A stretch of 64,000 bases of DNA from Epiperipatus broadwayi (taxonomy: Eukaryota > Onychophora > Udeonychophora > Euonychophora > Peripatidae): positions 5,419,800 through 5,483,799 of the forward strand of contig JAQFVV010000018.1 of NCBI GenBank assembly GCA_028023455.1. The letters are read 5' to 3'. The position numbers were made by a program, and so were the translations under genes. Positions 36,201-47,860 of this stretch are shown one piece after another. The notes beneath the pieces were generated by a model that was not told the DNA's origin, did no database searches, and saw only the letters and a program-made list of their open reading frames with translations. How positions within the stretch are numbered: position 1 is the stretch's first letter; each line of letters opens with the position of its first letter.

Positions 36201-38075
36201 TTAAAATATACCTAAGCATGGTTGTAATATGTGGAAGTGGAGGAAAGAGGAAGGAATTCGAACTACTCAAATAAGTTAGACAAAATATATTTTAATATAA
36301 TGAAAAATTAGTTATATACATTTATAAATAAATTATGTTAGTGTGTGTGTGAATGAGCAAGCGATTACATAGTGTCATTCACGCTATTATTTCTCATATG
36401 CTCTTTATTAGCTAAATGATATATTATAAATAAACACACATCTTTGGTGGGTCTAATATTAAGATGCCAATTTATTATTACAAAGGATTACATAAAATTG
36501 CCATTAACGCTTTGGGTTATGGTTCTGAAACGTGGTGACTAACATATGATAGGGGAGCATTCTGAGATTCATTACAGATATAAGATAAATCATTTTCACG
36601 TCATCGAGGTTGTGAAAATAAATAGGATACATTTGAAAAACACATTTGAAAATGACATTTGATTAGATGACAAAATATCCAATGAAAAATTATTTAACAA
36701 TAGTAAAACGAATGCTTTATTTTTCCCCAAGGCACATAGATACTCTTAAATAGATATATAAATTACGATGGTGGGACTGAATAAGATTGAAATAAACTTA
36801 AATAATAAAAGTAATTGGCGTTTATATATATATCTTAAACAAAGCTTAATTTTAATATTATAGCATTAAAACGGGGTCATGAAGCAAAAGAAGTAATAAT
36901 ACGAAGAAGTTTGCGGTGCTGACATAATAGCCTAAAAATAACTACGAGGAAAAAGGTCGTGCTTCTGGATGAAAAACGAAATCTCACACCCCCCAAGAAG
37001 GTGGTGCTTAGAGAAAAACGGATAGGCATGGCGTGGCCCAGACTTTTGCTGGTATAACCAATGTGAGAGGCCTTTTATATACGAAGTGAGTAGATGGGCA
37101 TAGCATATGCCAAACTTATGGGTCACAGCTAGATGCAGTTTATATGAAGAAAGTGGTTCCAGATAGCTCAACTATCTATGGAACGAGATATAAGAAATCT
37201 ATGAGTTCGAACTTGTCGCAACTCCCAGATTAGAAGCACGTAAACACAAAGACCGGCTAAATGTCAGAAACGCAATAATGAATGGATGTCATTAAAAACA
37301 TTGAATAAATTTACAGCTTCAAAATAAATGACCCTTATTTGAAATACTATAACACGCAATGCATTTATAATATATATAGGGAGAATATTTCACATACGTC
37401 AGGATTCTAATTAATAATAGAAACATTAAGATTTCCCCCTTCCCTGTCCTACCATTTAAAACAAATCAATCCCACCTTCGTTGGTTTTATAATAACGGAA
37501 AATATTAAAGCATATATTTTAAGAGTATGGAAACTAAAAGAAATAGCAGTTATACATAGAAAAACAATTAATAAGTCACTCTTTCAGAATTGAATAAATA
37601 ATATTTTATATGATATCAAAGCGTTAATTAGCCAAAGTTCTGGATTTTCACCGGGTTAAACAAATCAATTTTTATATTAAAAAAAAAAAAAACGAACCTA
37701 CAATGTTGATTCATAAAACAATCTGGCGAACGTATTAATTTATAATGCATTACATATATTTTAAGGGGACGTTAATAACCTTTGTATGAAGAAAAAAAAA
37801 TGACAGAAAAGATTTTTATAAATTAAAAATCGCCAGTTTGCTTAGATTGGCAAATTAATAAATAAAATCAAAAAAACATATATATATAATCAAGTCATAA
37901 ATATCTATAAATAAATGACCGCACTGAAATTAAGGAAAAGAAAGTTAAAAAGCATATGAGAATAGGATTAAATATAAAGAAATCATTTGAGAGCAAAATT
38001 AGATTCACAGACATATATATATATATAAAAAATAAAAAATACATGGGAAGAGATCTTGATAGATTATTCGAGATT
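36187..38075. repeat. LINE-derived 1.9-kb repeat D, copy 2
   Basis: This is a direct repeat of 33385-35255, diverged by base changes and small indels. The LINE motif reads ALGYGSETW here (about 36505-36535). The start of each copy follows a tRNA-like segment, and each ends near AAGATCTTG. Two independent insertions of one truncated LINE, or a segmental duplication followed by divergence, would both fit. Confidence 0.75.
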
Positions 38076-38799
38076 ATAATAATACCTATTGGAAATGTTT
38101 CACGGCTTGATAGAGGCAGTTACAGTCAGAGTATTAGCAGGTTTTCTGGACACAGATAGGCTCCGCTAGATGTTGACAGCAGTGGATGGCCTTGATGAGC
38201 TGGTGAGACAAAGCTCCAGGAAGCACGGTCGATCTTTTAGCCAGCCATTCTTTTAGGTACTATGTCTTGTATATAGATTAATCACTCTTCAGTAAAAAAA
38301 AACCCCTCTTATCAAACTTTTCACTATTTATATGTTCTGATCTTTATCTATCGGATTGAATCTACACTGGCCTCCACCAATTGTAATTTCTTTAAGCAGT
38401 TCTGTGAGGTTGGTGCCTGCTTGGAGGGAAAATCTATTCCTCTGCCTGAACATGCCCCAAGGGTTGATTTGCTAATTAAAAAAAAACAACAACAAGCATA
38501 TTAAGTTTATCAGTCATTGTACTAACAAAATCTATTTAATTAAAGTTTAGATTAGAAAAATTTTAGGAATTTAGTACAATGACTTTCACATTTAGTATTT
38601 GACTAAAACTTAAATAGAAACTTTCAAAATACAATTGATCCCCTAATGTACATATAAATCCCAACTTAATAAAATAAACATAATATAGCTCTACAAATAT
38701 TATAAAATAAATAAATATTATGAAAAGGTTAGTTTTAATCACAAAATAAGAATAAAATATACAAGATTATAATATTAAAATATACTTCCACCTATTATG

Positions 38800-38900
38800 A
38801 GATGGGTGTCAGTTAATAAGGTTGGGTTTAAACCCAGACTAGTGCTGATGACATTGGCACTAGGTGAAGCAGAAATATGTACTATATTTCCAGCTTCAAT
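38800..38900. repeat. Possible tRNA-like fragment with palindromic B-box
   Basis: TTGGGTTTAAACCCAGA contains a perfect palindrome GGGTTTAAACCC resembling a B-box in either orientation. The surrounding sequence is less A+T-rich than the flanks. No matching A-box is convincing. Confidence 0.25.
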
Positions 38901-41204
38901 ATATATATACTGTATAAACTTATTGATATCTTTGAATTATTACAATAAATATTAAAACCATCTTTATATTAATTAACAATATATATGGCATATATAAATT
39001 ATATCAATTCAATTTAGTTAATTTTTTTTGCCTTATATTATGTTTGAACTCTGTAGCTTGATGTGGTGGATTCGCAGATTCTGGAACATTAAAGTCCACA
39101 GATCTCATCCAGTTCCTCACTTTTGGATCTTTTTATAAATTCCTGAACAATGTTTTTTATTTATTTATTTTTTTTTTTGCTCAGCAAAACACATTAAACA
39201 TGTGGTTTTATTTTTGTGTTTAACCTTCTTTATTAATCTTATTTGTAAACTAATTTATATATTTTATTGCTTCATTTTTAAAGATTCATTTATTAAAATT
39301 CTTAAATATTTTACTGTTGCTTTTTTATTCATTATTTATATATGTACACTTTAATTTATCAATTTTAATGATCATTTTAACATTTATTAATAGTAATTCT
39401 TTTACATAGTTAATTATTCATATATATATATATTGTACCGAGGTATATCGTTATCTAATATGTAGTATTTTTTTAAAAGTTGTAATATTTTATAAATCTC
39501 ACCTTTTAAAAAAAATAAAGTGGGGGAAAGAAAATTAAAAACACAAAGAGTAGGGTAGGGGGGTTTATTGTAAAAGAAAAAATAATTAATAAAGCGCTTT
39601 TAAAGAGGGTAAGATTTTTTTTTTATTTTTGAAATAAAAAATGATTTAATATTATTTTTGATTAGTTTGTAATAAAAAGAAATAAAGAAAAATTTGTTTT
39701 GTTTTATAATAAAAGTGTGCGTGTGTAAAAGTTTTGAACAAAAAAATAAAATAGAAGCCCAATCAGAGCGGAGAAAAGTACAGTAATTTCACAAGATAAT
39801 AAATGCTGAACATTACAAAACTGTCATTGTTAAGATGGTTTAAAAATTCAATATTCCATTATTATTTATGATATTTTTTTAAAAAAAATATTTCAAAATA
39901 TTTCTTAATATTACAGAATCGAAAATTATATAAATTGTTATATTTACCAAAATGATGCATTGTTAAATTTACCATATTGTGCAACTAGCTGGAGCCTTCA
40001 CTACGATAACATCAGCAGATAGTTCGGAGGGCAAACCATGTTCGGATAAAGCTAATAAAGTAGCGGAGTATCTATGCTGAAAATCCACGAAGGTTATATA
40101 ACATCACGAATTCAAGGAAGATTTACTGGAGATTAACACTAACCGGTCATAGATAACATTTATAGAAATTACATTGTGCTGTATGTACATCATTTCAGAT
40201 TTCCAAATCCTGGATAACTTTTTGATTTTAATATTTTCTAATTCTTGATTTTCTTTTTAAAAAAAAAATTGTGATAAATAAATAAATAAAACTTTCAAAC
40301 TTTATCAAGTAATATCTGGGAAATACAAATGATATCGGCTTTTGTGTTTAACTTTATTCAAAGACATTGTGTGTATGTATGTGTGAATTTTAATTTAATA
40401 TGTCATGTATATTTTAATTATTATAATATATTAAAACATTTATTTAAAATGAAAAGAGTGTGCGTGTTTGAATTATAAAACCAAAATGACTGTTTTAAAA
40501 AAAAAAGATATTTAAACTTTCATTTAAATAGTTATATTTACATTTGAATACACATATCTATGCTGAAATAATATTTTTAAAAGTGGGAATGGAAGATTTA
40601 ATTATTGTTAAGAAATGGTTAAGTTAAAACTAAGAAGAATAAAGGGGAAGTTTTCTTTAAAAATAAGGATTTGTTATTTAAAGACGTCAATGTTTTCTCA
40701 TACGTTGAATTGTCATTATTCTTAAAAATAGAATTATTAGATAGGGTGGAGTTTTTTTTAAAGGCATACAATGGTCGATGAGCTAGCTGGGGTCTCAGGT
40801 ACTGGATTCGTTGCTGATCAGATAAGCATGTTAATTACTATGTGATTAACTGGTGCCTAGAGGGTTTACTTAAAATAAATAAAGTGTTTATTTAGTCAGT
40901 ATTTGTCTAGTAGCCGAGTGTTTATATTATTGGTGGCTAGCTGCCAATGATATTTTGCACTCTACCTGAGAACCAAGCATCTTCACAGATTGGATGGTTT
41001 AGTAGGGGAAGGAAGAGTATTTTATATTTCTATTTGTCGTTATTAGATAAAATAAAGAAGGTGGGCGGTTTAATATATATTCACTTAACAAACAATTTAT
41101 TTCCTGAATGTTTATTCATATTTTTAATCTTTTTTTTCTTTTATTACTAGTGTAATATAATATGTTTATACTTTTGTGAAATTTATGATTTTTTTTTAAT
41201 GAAA

Positions 41205-41275
41205 GTTCTTGTGGCTAATGGTTAGAGCATCTGTTTTTCATTTACCTGGAGTTTGAATTCAAGGCTGTTTAAATA
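41205..41275 (+). mobile_element. tRNA-like SINE fragment
   Basis: GTGGCTAATGGTTAGAGCAT is a clear A-box and D-arm. About 30 bases later GGAGTTTGAATTCAAGG gives a B-box-like T-arm. The acceptor stem is not conserved, so this is a SINE head or tRNA pseudogene and not a functional tRNA. Confidence 0.55.
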
Positions 41276-41459
41276 ATAGTTATCTAGCTATTTTTTAGCT
41301 AAAGGATAACACGCACGAAAGGGAAATACAAATTGTCAGTACCCAGCATTTGAGTAGTGTTTTTTTTAAATAGAGTGATGTGATGGAAAGATTTTTGTCG
41401 TAGTTGAGCTATTTAAAGATTGTTTTATTTACATATACACCTGGTTCTCTTTTTGTGCA

Positions 41460-42770
41460 GATTTTTTTAATGCAGTTTTGAAGTTATGCAATTCATGTTT
41501 CTTTTTAATATCATTTTATGCAATTTTCTTTTATACGATAAAGAAGTTCATATTTCACTTAAAATCAGGTTTCCCTGTTTTATATACATGCATTCAATTT
41601 TACATTCTTTAAATGATGTTGGAAAAAGTTTGGCAATAAATTTAGATACCATAGCAGATTTAGAAAAAGATAAAACAGAAGTGTCAAGTTTCACAGCAAA
41701 AATGATTCGACAAAGTCTTCAATTTTCTGATCAATTGGAAAATTGATTTTCTTTTTTAATGACACGAATTATGAATGAACTCTTAAATTCCAGCGAGAGT
41801 TAAATAGTTGTATGGCAGTGTTATATATATGTATTTTTATATTTTCTTTTATATACATATATACATGGAGAAACTTTTAGACAGAAAAAAGTTACAAGTA
41901 AAAATATTTAAGAACTTTTAATTTTTACTTAAAAAGAATGTATCTTTAAAATATATATGTTTATATTTTCCTTTATATGCATATATACATGGAGAAACTT
42001 TTGAGACAGAAAAACAAGTAAAAATATTTAAGAACGTTTAATTTCTACTTTAAAAAGAATGTATTCTTAAAAGTTTTTAAATATTTTTACTTGTAACTTT
42101 TTTTCTGTCTAAAAGTCTCTCCATGTATATATGCGTATAAAAGAAAATTTAACTGTGAGTCATTATTAACACACTCATGGAAGCGTGTTATATATACATA
42201 TAGTTGTACTCATGGGTGCATTCTCTAACAGCTAGGCATAGCAGTCTGAATATTGCGAGCTTCATGAACAATTAGTAAAATCATAGTCTCAAAGTTTAAT
42301 TGCCGATTACATTGTCGACTGAAAATCATTAACACAGCATGAAATTGAAGTTGGCAGTAATTGTATTTTTCTCTCTTGTGATGAATCTGATTTTTTACCA
42401 GTTGACAAATGAACCGCATATTATTGTCAAATAGCGATAATGATTAAAATATGTATGAAAAAAATGTAAAATAAATTACACATAAAAACATTGTTTTGAA
42501 TAAAATTAAATAATTAATAAAAAAAAAAAGTTTGTTATCAATTTTTTCAAATATTTGAAATTTTCTATTAGTCATACATTATTTACTTACATTTTTATGA
42601 AAATTTAAATTTTATCTTCTTGCTTTGGTTTTATGCGATTTCAGGAAATTAAGGAACATAACCCACATTTTTCAATGTAAGTTAAGTATATTTTTGTGTG
42701 ATTTTTTTAATACTGGGATTTTCTGTGGAACCTATCTATCGCATAAAAAGAGACCCAGCTGTATATTAAA
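41460..42770. repeat. Dispersed repeat B, copy 2
   Basis: The ends match 31838-32130 and 32470-32915. The interior is different: an 86-codon plus-strand frame (41486-41746) whose last 45 residues (beginning NDVGKSLAINLDTIADLEKD) look less A+T-driven than chance, then the inverted and direct repeat cluster at 41832-42145. The copy therefore carries sequence that copy 1 has lost, or insertions of its own. The open frame may be a coding remnant of the parent element. I cannot name it. Confidence 0.65.
41832..42145. repeat. Two direct copies and one inverted copy of a 75-120-bp unit
   Basis: A unit containing ATATACATGGAGAAACTTTT, GACAGAAAAA, CAAGTAAAAATATTTAAGAA and AAAAAGAATGTAT occurs at about 41845-41948 and 41965-42064. 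It then appears in inverse orientation at 42065-42145 (TTTTTAAATATTTTTACTTG, CTGTCTAAAAGTCTCTCCAT). The second direct copy and the inverted copy form a long hairpin with almost no loop. Confidence 0.8.
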
Positions 42771-43342
42771 TTAATATATATCATATAAAATATACCATAC
42801 AAAAGTTCTCTTATAATATTTTGTCTTATTATTTATATTCAATAATAAACAAAATAAGTTATAGCAAATAATCAAAAGTATGTGAAATAATTATGAGATA
42901 AATTATTATTTGATATATAAATTATATATATTGTAAATAGTATGAGAATTGAATATTGGATTACTTACACCTAATTACCATAGTTTCAGAATATTAAATT
43001 ATTTAGCCATTACAGAGGGGTTATATAATATAAGTAAGAATTTGCTTAAACTTAGTCTACTAAATATATTGATTTCATTACAAGGTTTAACCTCTTAACT
43101 CCAAATTCCTTTATTGTTATTCTTAGTTAATTAGTGATATTTAAAGAATGGATCACAGAAATATATATATAATTTATGATTAGGAAAGAATACATAATGA
43201 ATATAATACTATGAATAATATTGGTACATTATCTGGTCAGAACTGACTAATAGCATTTGTTAACTTTGACTAACTGAGAGTTATAGAAATAACTGTGAAT
43301 ATTAATTCTTATTAAGCGCAATGTCAGCATGTAATACTCAAA

Positions 43343-43560
43343 TAAGGCTATAATCTTAGTGCATGTGCCTTGAGTGCTTTATTACAAAAGAGACCTCTAC
43401 AAATCTAAACGCTAAGATTCAACTTTATAAAGATAAGGCGGCCCTCTCTTAGCTTCAATCTATTTTCTAATTATATAGGCAAATCTAAATCATTTGATTT
43501 GGAAGGTGAAGCTAATAAATTCTTTACTGATTAAGTCCACTATTTCTGTTAAACATGCGA
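43343..43560 (-). mobile_element. Diverged relative of the 21165-21446 MITE
   Basis: Matching the reverse complement of the MITE are AAGGCTRTAA near 43345, GACCTCTACA, CTTCAATCTATTTTCTAATT, GGTGAAGCTAA and ACTGATTAAGTCCAC, in the same order. Only one terminal region is recognisable, and the right end is lost. Confidence 0.6.
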
Positions 43561-44790
43561 TCACGAAGTCTTTCGATTTACGAGTCAATAGTCCAATCTA
43601 TTCCTGAACCTATTGAATAAAACACTGATATAACACCATCAATAAATAGAAATGCATTAAGGAAATATTAAATCACATCCGAGTAGAAAGCATCTTTTTT
43701 CCAAGAGATAAATTCTAATTTAATATAACAAACTTAAATTATTTTAAACAATATGTTTCCTATTAGAAAGAAATATATTATGAGTCAGAAATGATTGACT
43801 GAAAATGAATGACAAATATGAAAAATTAATAAAGCAGCAATAACTAGTAAAAACAATTGTTTTCTCCTTTAAGACACTATCATGTTTATTCACAATCAAA
43901 ATAACAATTCAAAAATCATAATTTGATAGTGAATAAATAAAAAGGAAGAGAATATCTCTTTAACTTGTTTGTTAAAAATATATATTACACAAAATTTTCA
44001 ATAAAATTAATATGATCTCTCAATAAATATATTTATCATTTATGCTAAGATAATACAGCTCTCAGCGGTGTATTAATTTGTGTCTTGCCTATACAATCAT
44101 CTTTTTTTCTTCTATGTATTATTAGACATCTTACTAAAAGTGCCTTTTTATGTCAGGTAAGACACTTTTAATTAAAGTGTGTAGTGAATCCCATATCTGC
44201 TGTATTTTGCTCCAAGATACTCAATAGATGGCATGAATTAATGGATAATAGCTCATTTTCTGTTTATAATACTTTGTTTGCAATATATATTGTGTCCATT
44301 AATAAAAACATATGCATGTATATCCGCCATTATTACTTTATAAATTTAAAAATAATCTAATACAGTATATACATTTTTAATAATTATTAAAAAAGACAAA
44401 TAATATAAACATCTGCATACATATATAAAATATTATATTTTTTGAAATTGTTTTTAATACTTTTAACTATTAAAATGAAGCTGGCTAAAGCATTCTTTTT
44501 CTATTTTGATTTTTTATTATAGAATAAAAAAAGAGTTAACAAATGTTGTTTTTAAAAAAATAGTCTATGGTTATTATAAATAAATAGGCTAATTAAAATT
44601 AAGGGGAAATTTTTTTTTTTTTTATATTAAATTAAAATATTTTTTTCTCTTCCTCAATTTATCAATAGTGACTTTAAAACAAAAAAAAACATAAAGCAAT
44701 CTTTTTAGTAAGTTTGTAAAGGCATATAAATATTTTATTTGCTTTTAGTAAACATCTATAAAGAGGTAATTAATTAAATAAAAGAGAATT

Positions 44791-45261
44791 TGGTGTTTGT
44801 AAACTATTCACTGTACAGCCTGTGTTGGCGCTGTTTCTGTGTAAAAACACAGAATTATACTGCTTTCACAGCCGAACCTACGGCTAATATACGAGTGATC
44901 ATTAATATATGAATTAGATCGTATGTAGTGGTTATAATACGCGGCCAATTCTTCCGTGTATCAATAAAGCTACAACTACTTAACAATACTATGATCGTAT
45001 AGTTTGCCATTGGTTTCATTGCGGGTTGAAATCCTATGCATATTGACAAAATTTGTATTGTTGCTAGAATTTAAGATGAGAGTGTGAGCATTGTCATCTT
45101 TTTCAAGTGTTTATTTGTTGATGTTTATGATTTTCTGTATTTCCCAATTGAAAGATTTTTGCGTACTAGTAATTTTCAGCGTATTATTGATATTTGTCAA
45201 AAAAAATTTAACTAGAAACAGCGCCACCAAAGGCTGCACAGTTAATAGTTTACAAATACCA
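44791..45261. mobile_element. Non-autonomous DNA transposon, 471 bp, about 47-bp inverted termini
   Basis: TGGTGTTTGTAAACTATTCA at 44791, continuing through GGCGCTGTTTCT, is matched in inverse orientation by AGAAACAGCGCCACC... to 45261, with about seven differences over 47 positions. The interior is less A+T-rich (TACGGCTAATATACGAG, GTTATAATACGCGGCC) and non-coding. No target duplication is obvious. The superfamily is unknown. Confidence 0.75.
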
Positions 45262-45894
45262 GAAGTTTAAATAAATAAGATTTTTAATACTGTAATTTTT
45301 AAAAAAGATGGCTTTTAAGCACTTCGGTTATGCAATTAATATGATATTAAAATTATATATGTGCACACTTTTTTTTCAAATAATGCAAAAGATACAATTT
45401 CTAAGTGATATTATGTTATTATAATTTCAAAATCATGGATGATTGAAATTTTTCTGTTGGTGTTTTTTTTTACAATTTTTGATTTTTGCCCCTCCCCCTC
45501 ACACACATATTTAGAGTATTTATGAAGTAAAGATAGTGATAGAACAAATATCAAAAATTTTCTATATATAAAATTAACTTCTATGATTAATTATTATATT
45601 ATTAAGAAACCTATAATTTTTGAATACTGAAATTTTATGGATATCATGGATTATGCAAGGACTCACTGAACTTTTATATTTTTTTTTTCAAGTTATGTTG
45701 AGAGTGTTTTAGCACTTTTGCCTGCTTATGTATTAGAATTCTTTTATTGTGATGATACTAACAATCTATAATTTCTTTATGGGAATATAGTAACTGATTG
45801 CTCTTTATTGATGTGTCCATCATATTTATTTGAAAAATAGTTTCTGAGGAATTACCTCCTAGTATTTTTGATTGATATTGCTAATACATTAAAT

Positions 45895-46332
45895 CAGGGG
45901 TCCCCAACCCTATGCCTGCGGGCACCATGGTGCCCGCAGACCATTTTCTGTGTGCCTGCCGCTATCCAAACAAAATAAAAAATTATTTATCTGATACAAA
46001 TAAATTTAATTTTTAAAATTTTTTATAAATTATTGTATTATATTGTAATCAAATTGTAGGGCATACTATACTTTTACAGCACAAACATATAAAATTTAAA
46101 CATACTATACTTTTACAGCGTAAAAATATAAACTTTAATTATATGTTAAAATTTTATTTTTGAAATAAATATTTTTTTGTACATTATGTGTATTATTAAC
46201 AATATCCAACTATAAATTTACATTGAAAAAATAAATGGTGCCTGCCATCTGTTTGAAAAAAATAAATGGTGCCCGCCACCTGGCCGGTATTATAGAATGT
46301 GCTCTTAAGTGCAAAAAGGTTGGGGACCCCTG
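45895..46332. mobile_element. hAT-superfamily MITE with perfect 15-bp TIRs and 8-bp target duplication
   Basis: The termini are CAGGGGTCCCCAACC at 45895-45909 and its exact complement at 46318-46332. CATTAAAT flanks both ends (45887-45894 and 46333-46340), an 8-bp duplication characteristic of hAT transposons. Subterminal TGGTGCCCGC-type motifs recur at both ends. Two internal direct duplications are present: CATACTATACTTTTACAGC at 46062 and 46099, and AAATAAATGGTGCCYGCCA at 46230 and 46261. No ORF is present, so it needed a transposase from elsewhere. The intact ends and duplication indicate a comparatively young insertion. Confidence 0.93.
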
Positions 46333-47784
46333 CATTAAATGATTTTATCTGTATCTTGTGTGGTTAATTGACTGATTGAAATAGTCTTATAGTAATTTTC
46401 CATAATAATTTTGTTTCAAGAATAAATTTTGATCTCGGTTGATGATAATATACTAAATGTAAATAGGATTATATTTTAATAGTTTTTGCAAAATGATTGA
46501 AATAGTGCTGTTTTTTAGACAAAGTTGGAATTAATTTAATAGCTTTTAGAAGGTGGGTTAAGATATTATTGTATTTTGACATATTTGAAACTAATTTATT
46601 TACCTAATTCAAAGTTATACATTAATGTATATAGCATTTTATACCTTAATTCTTTGCAATTTGAATGCATTTTAATTTTAATAAAAAACATACATTACAA
46701 TATTTGCATATACTGTACTTTAAATGAAAACTCATTTAATGTTATAAACTTATAAATTTTTAATATCAGTTGTATATCATTTATTACATAATGCTGTATT
46801 TATAAAAGTGTCTGTATTTGTGTGCTGGAATGCTAAGAAGTATGATTCAGAGAAATTGCATTAGACTTGGAGTGGCCATCCTGCATTAGATCAATAATTG
46901 TTGAAAATAATGGGACAGGTATTACTGATAAATTTGATTTGAGTAATAAAATTATTGTGTTTATATGTTAAGGAAGAAAAGAAATGTTTTTCCATTGGAT
47001 ATAATTGTCTCAAATATACTATGATTTGTTTAATGTTGATAGCATTGTGAATAAATGTTACATATTGTGCTGTGGTAAAGATTTCTTTTTTCCATTTTTA
47101 TCATATTCCCAAAGATCATAATTATTTTTCAACCTTCTGTAAGTTTTTTTTTGTCAAACATTGACTTTATCAATTTAAATGGATTATCTTTTCAAATTAT
47201 ACTCTCTAGAAACTTTAATTATAATAACGTTAACAGACATGAAGATTCTAATTATACTGCTGATTCTTGGAGAAAATCTAAGATTTTTATTCTTTTATCT
47301 GATAATTCAGTTTGTGTTTATATTTATTCATATTCATTATATAACTATCCACTCTTCTAACATGCTCAGTCTTTTTACTATTAAATCTGAAAGTTATTTA
47401 GCTTATATGTCCATCTCTTTGTGCCATTCAAATCATTATTTTATCAATAATATTTTATTTCCATTGTATATCTTGTAAAATTGCCTTCAGATATATTTGG
47501 CACTTTGACTGCAGAGTCGAGGTTTTTTTTCATAATTGATTATTATTTATTATATAAGGCAACTGTAGAATCATGGTTTGTAATAGTATGACACTTTCTT
47601 TTCCATTTATGAAAGCAACATCATATTACAATAATTTTTGATTTTTATAATTAGCATATCATTTCTCATTTAAACTATTCAAATTAAATATGAGACTTTT
47701 AGCCTTTAACTGATAATAGCTAAATATCCATTTAACTGAACATCTAACTGAGTTAGTTGTGAGCAAACTACATGAAAGGATTAC

Positions 47785-47860
47785 TCCCCAGACTTACACT
47801 TCACGTGTTGGATATTGCAGATGAGTGTGCTAACCATTATTCCATGAGGTCCATAAAATC
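47785..47860 (-). mobile_element. tRNA-like SINE fragment
   Basis: On the minus strand GGACCTCATGGAATAATGGT, then TAGCACACTCATCTGCA, has the shape of a tRNA 5' half with an A-box. A recognisable B-box is missing. Confidence 0.5.

Noticed and set aside
41205-41275. Functional tRNA gene
   Set aside because: The A-box and B-box are visible but the acceptor stem does not pair. A SINE or pseudogene is more likely. The same applies to the other tRNA-like segments.
47151-47478. Overlapping plus-strand frames of 69 and 99 codons
   Set aside because: They are hydrophobic because of T-rich sequence. There is no start context, splice context or family resemblance.
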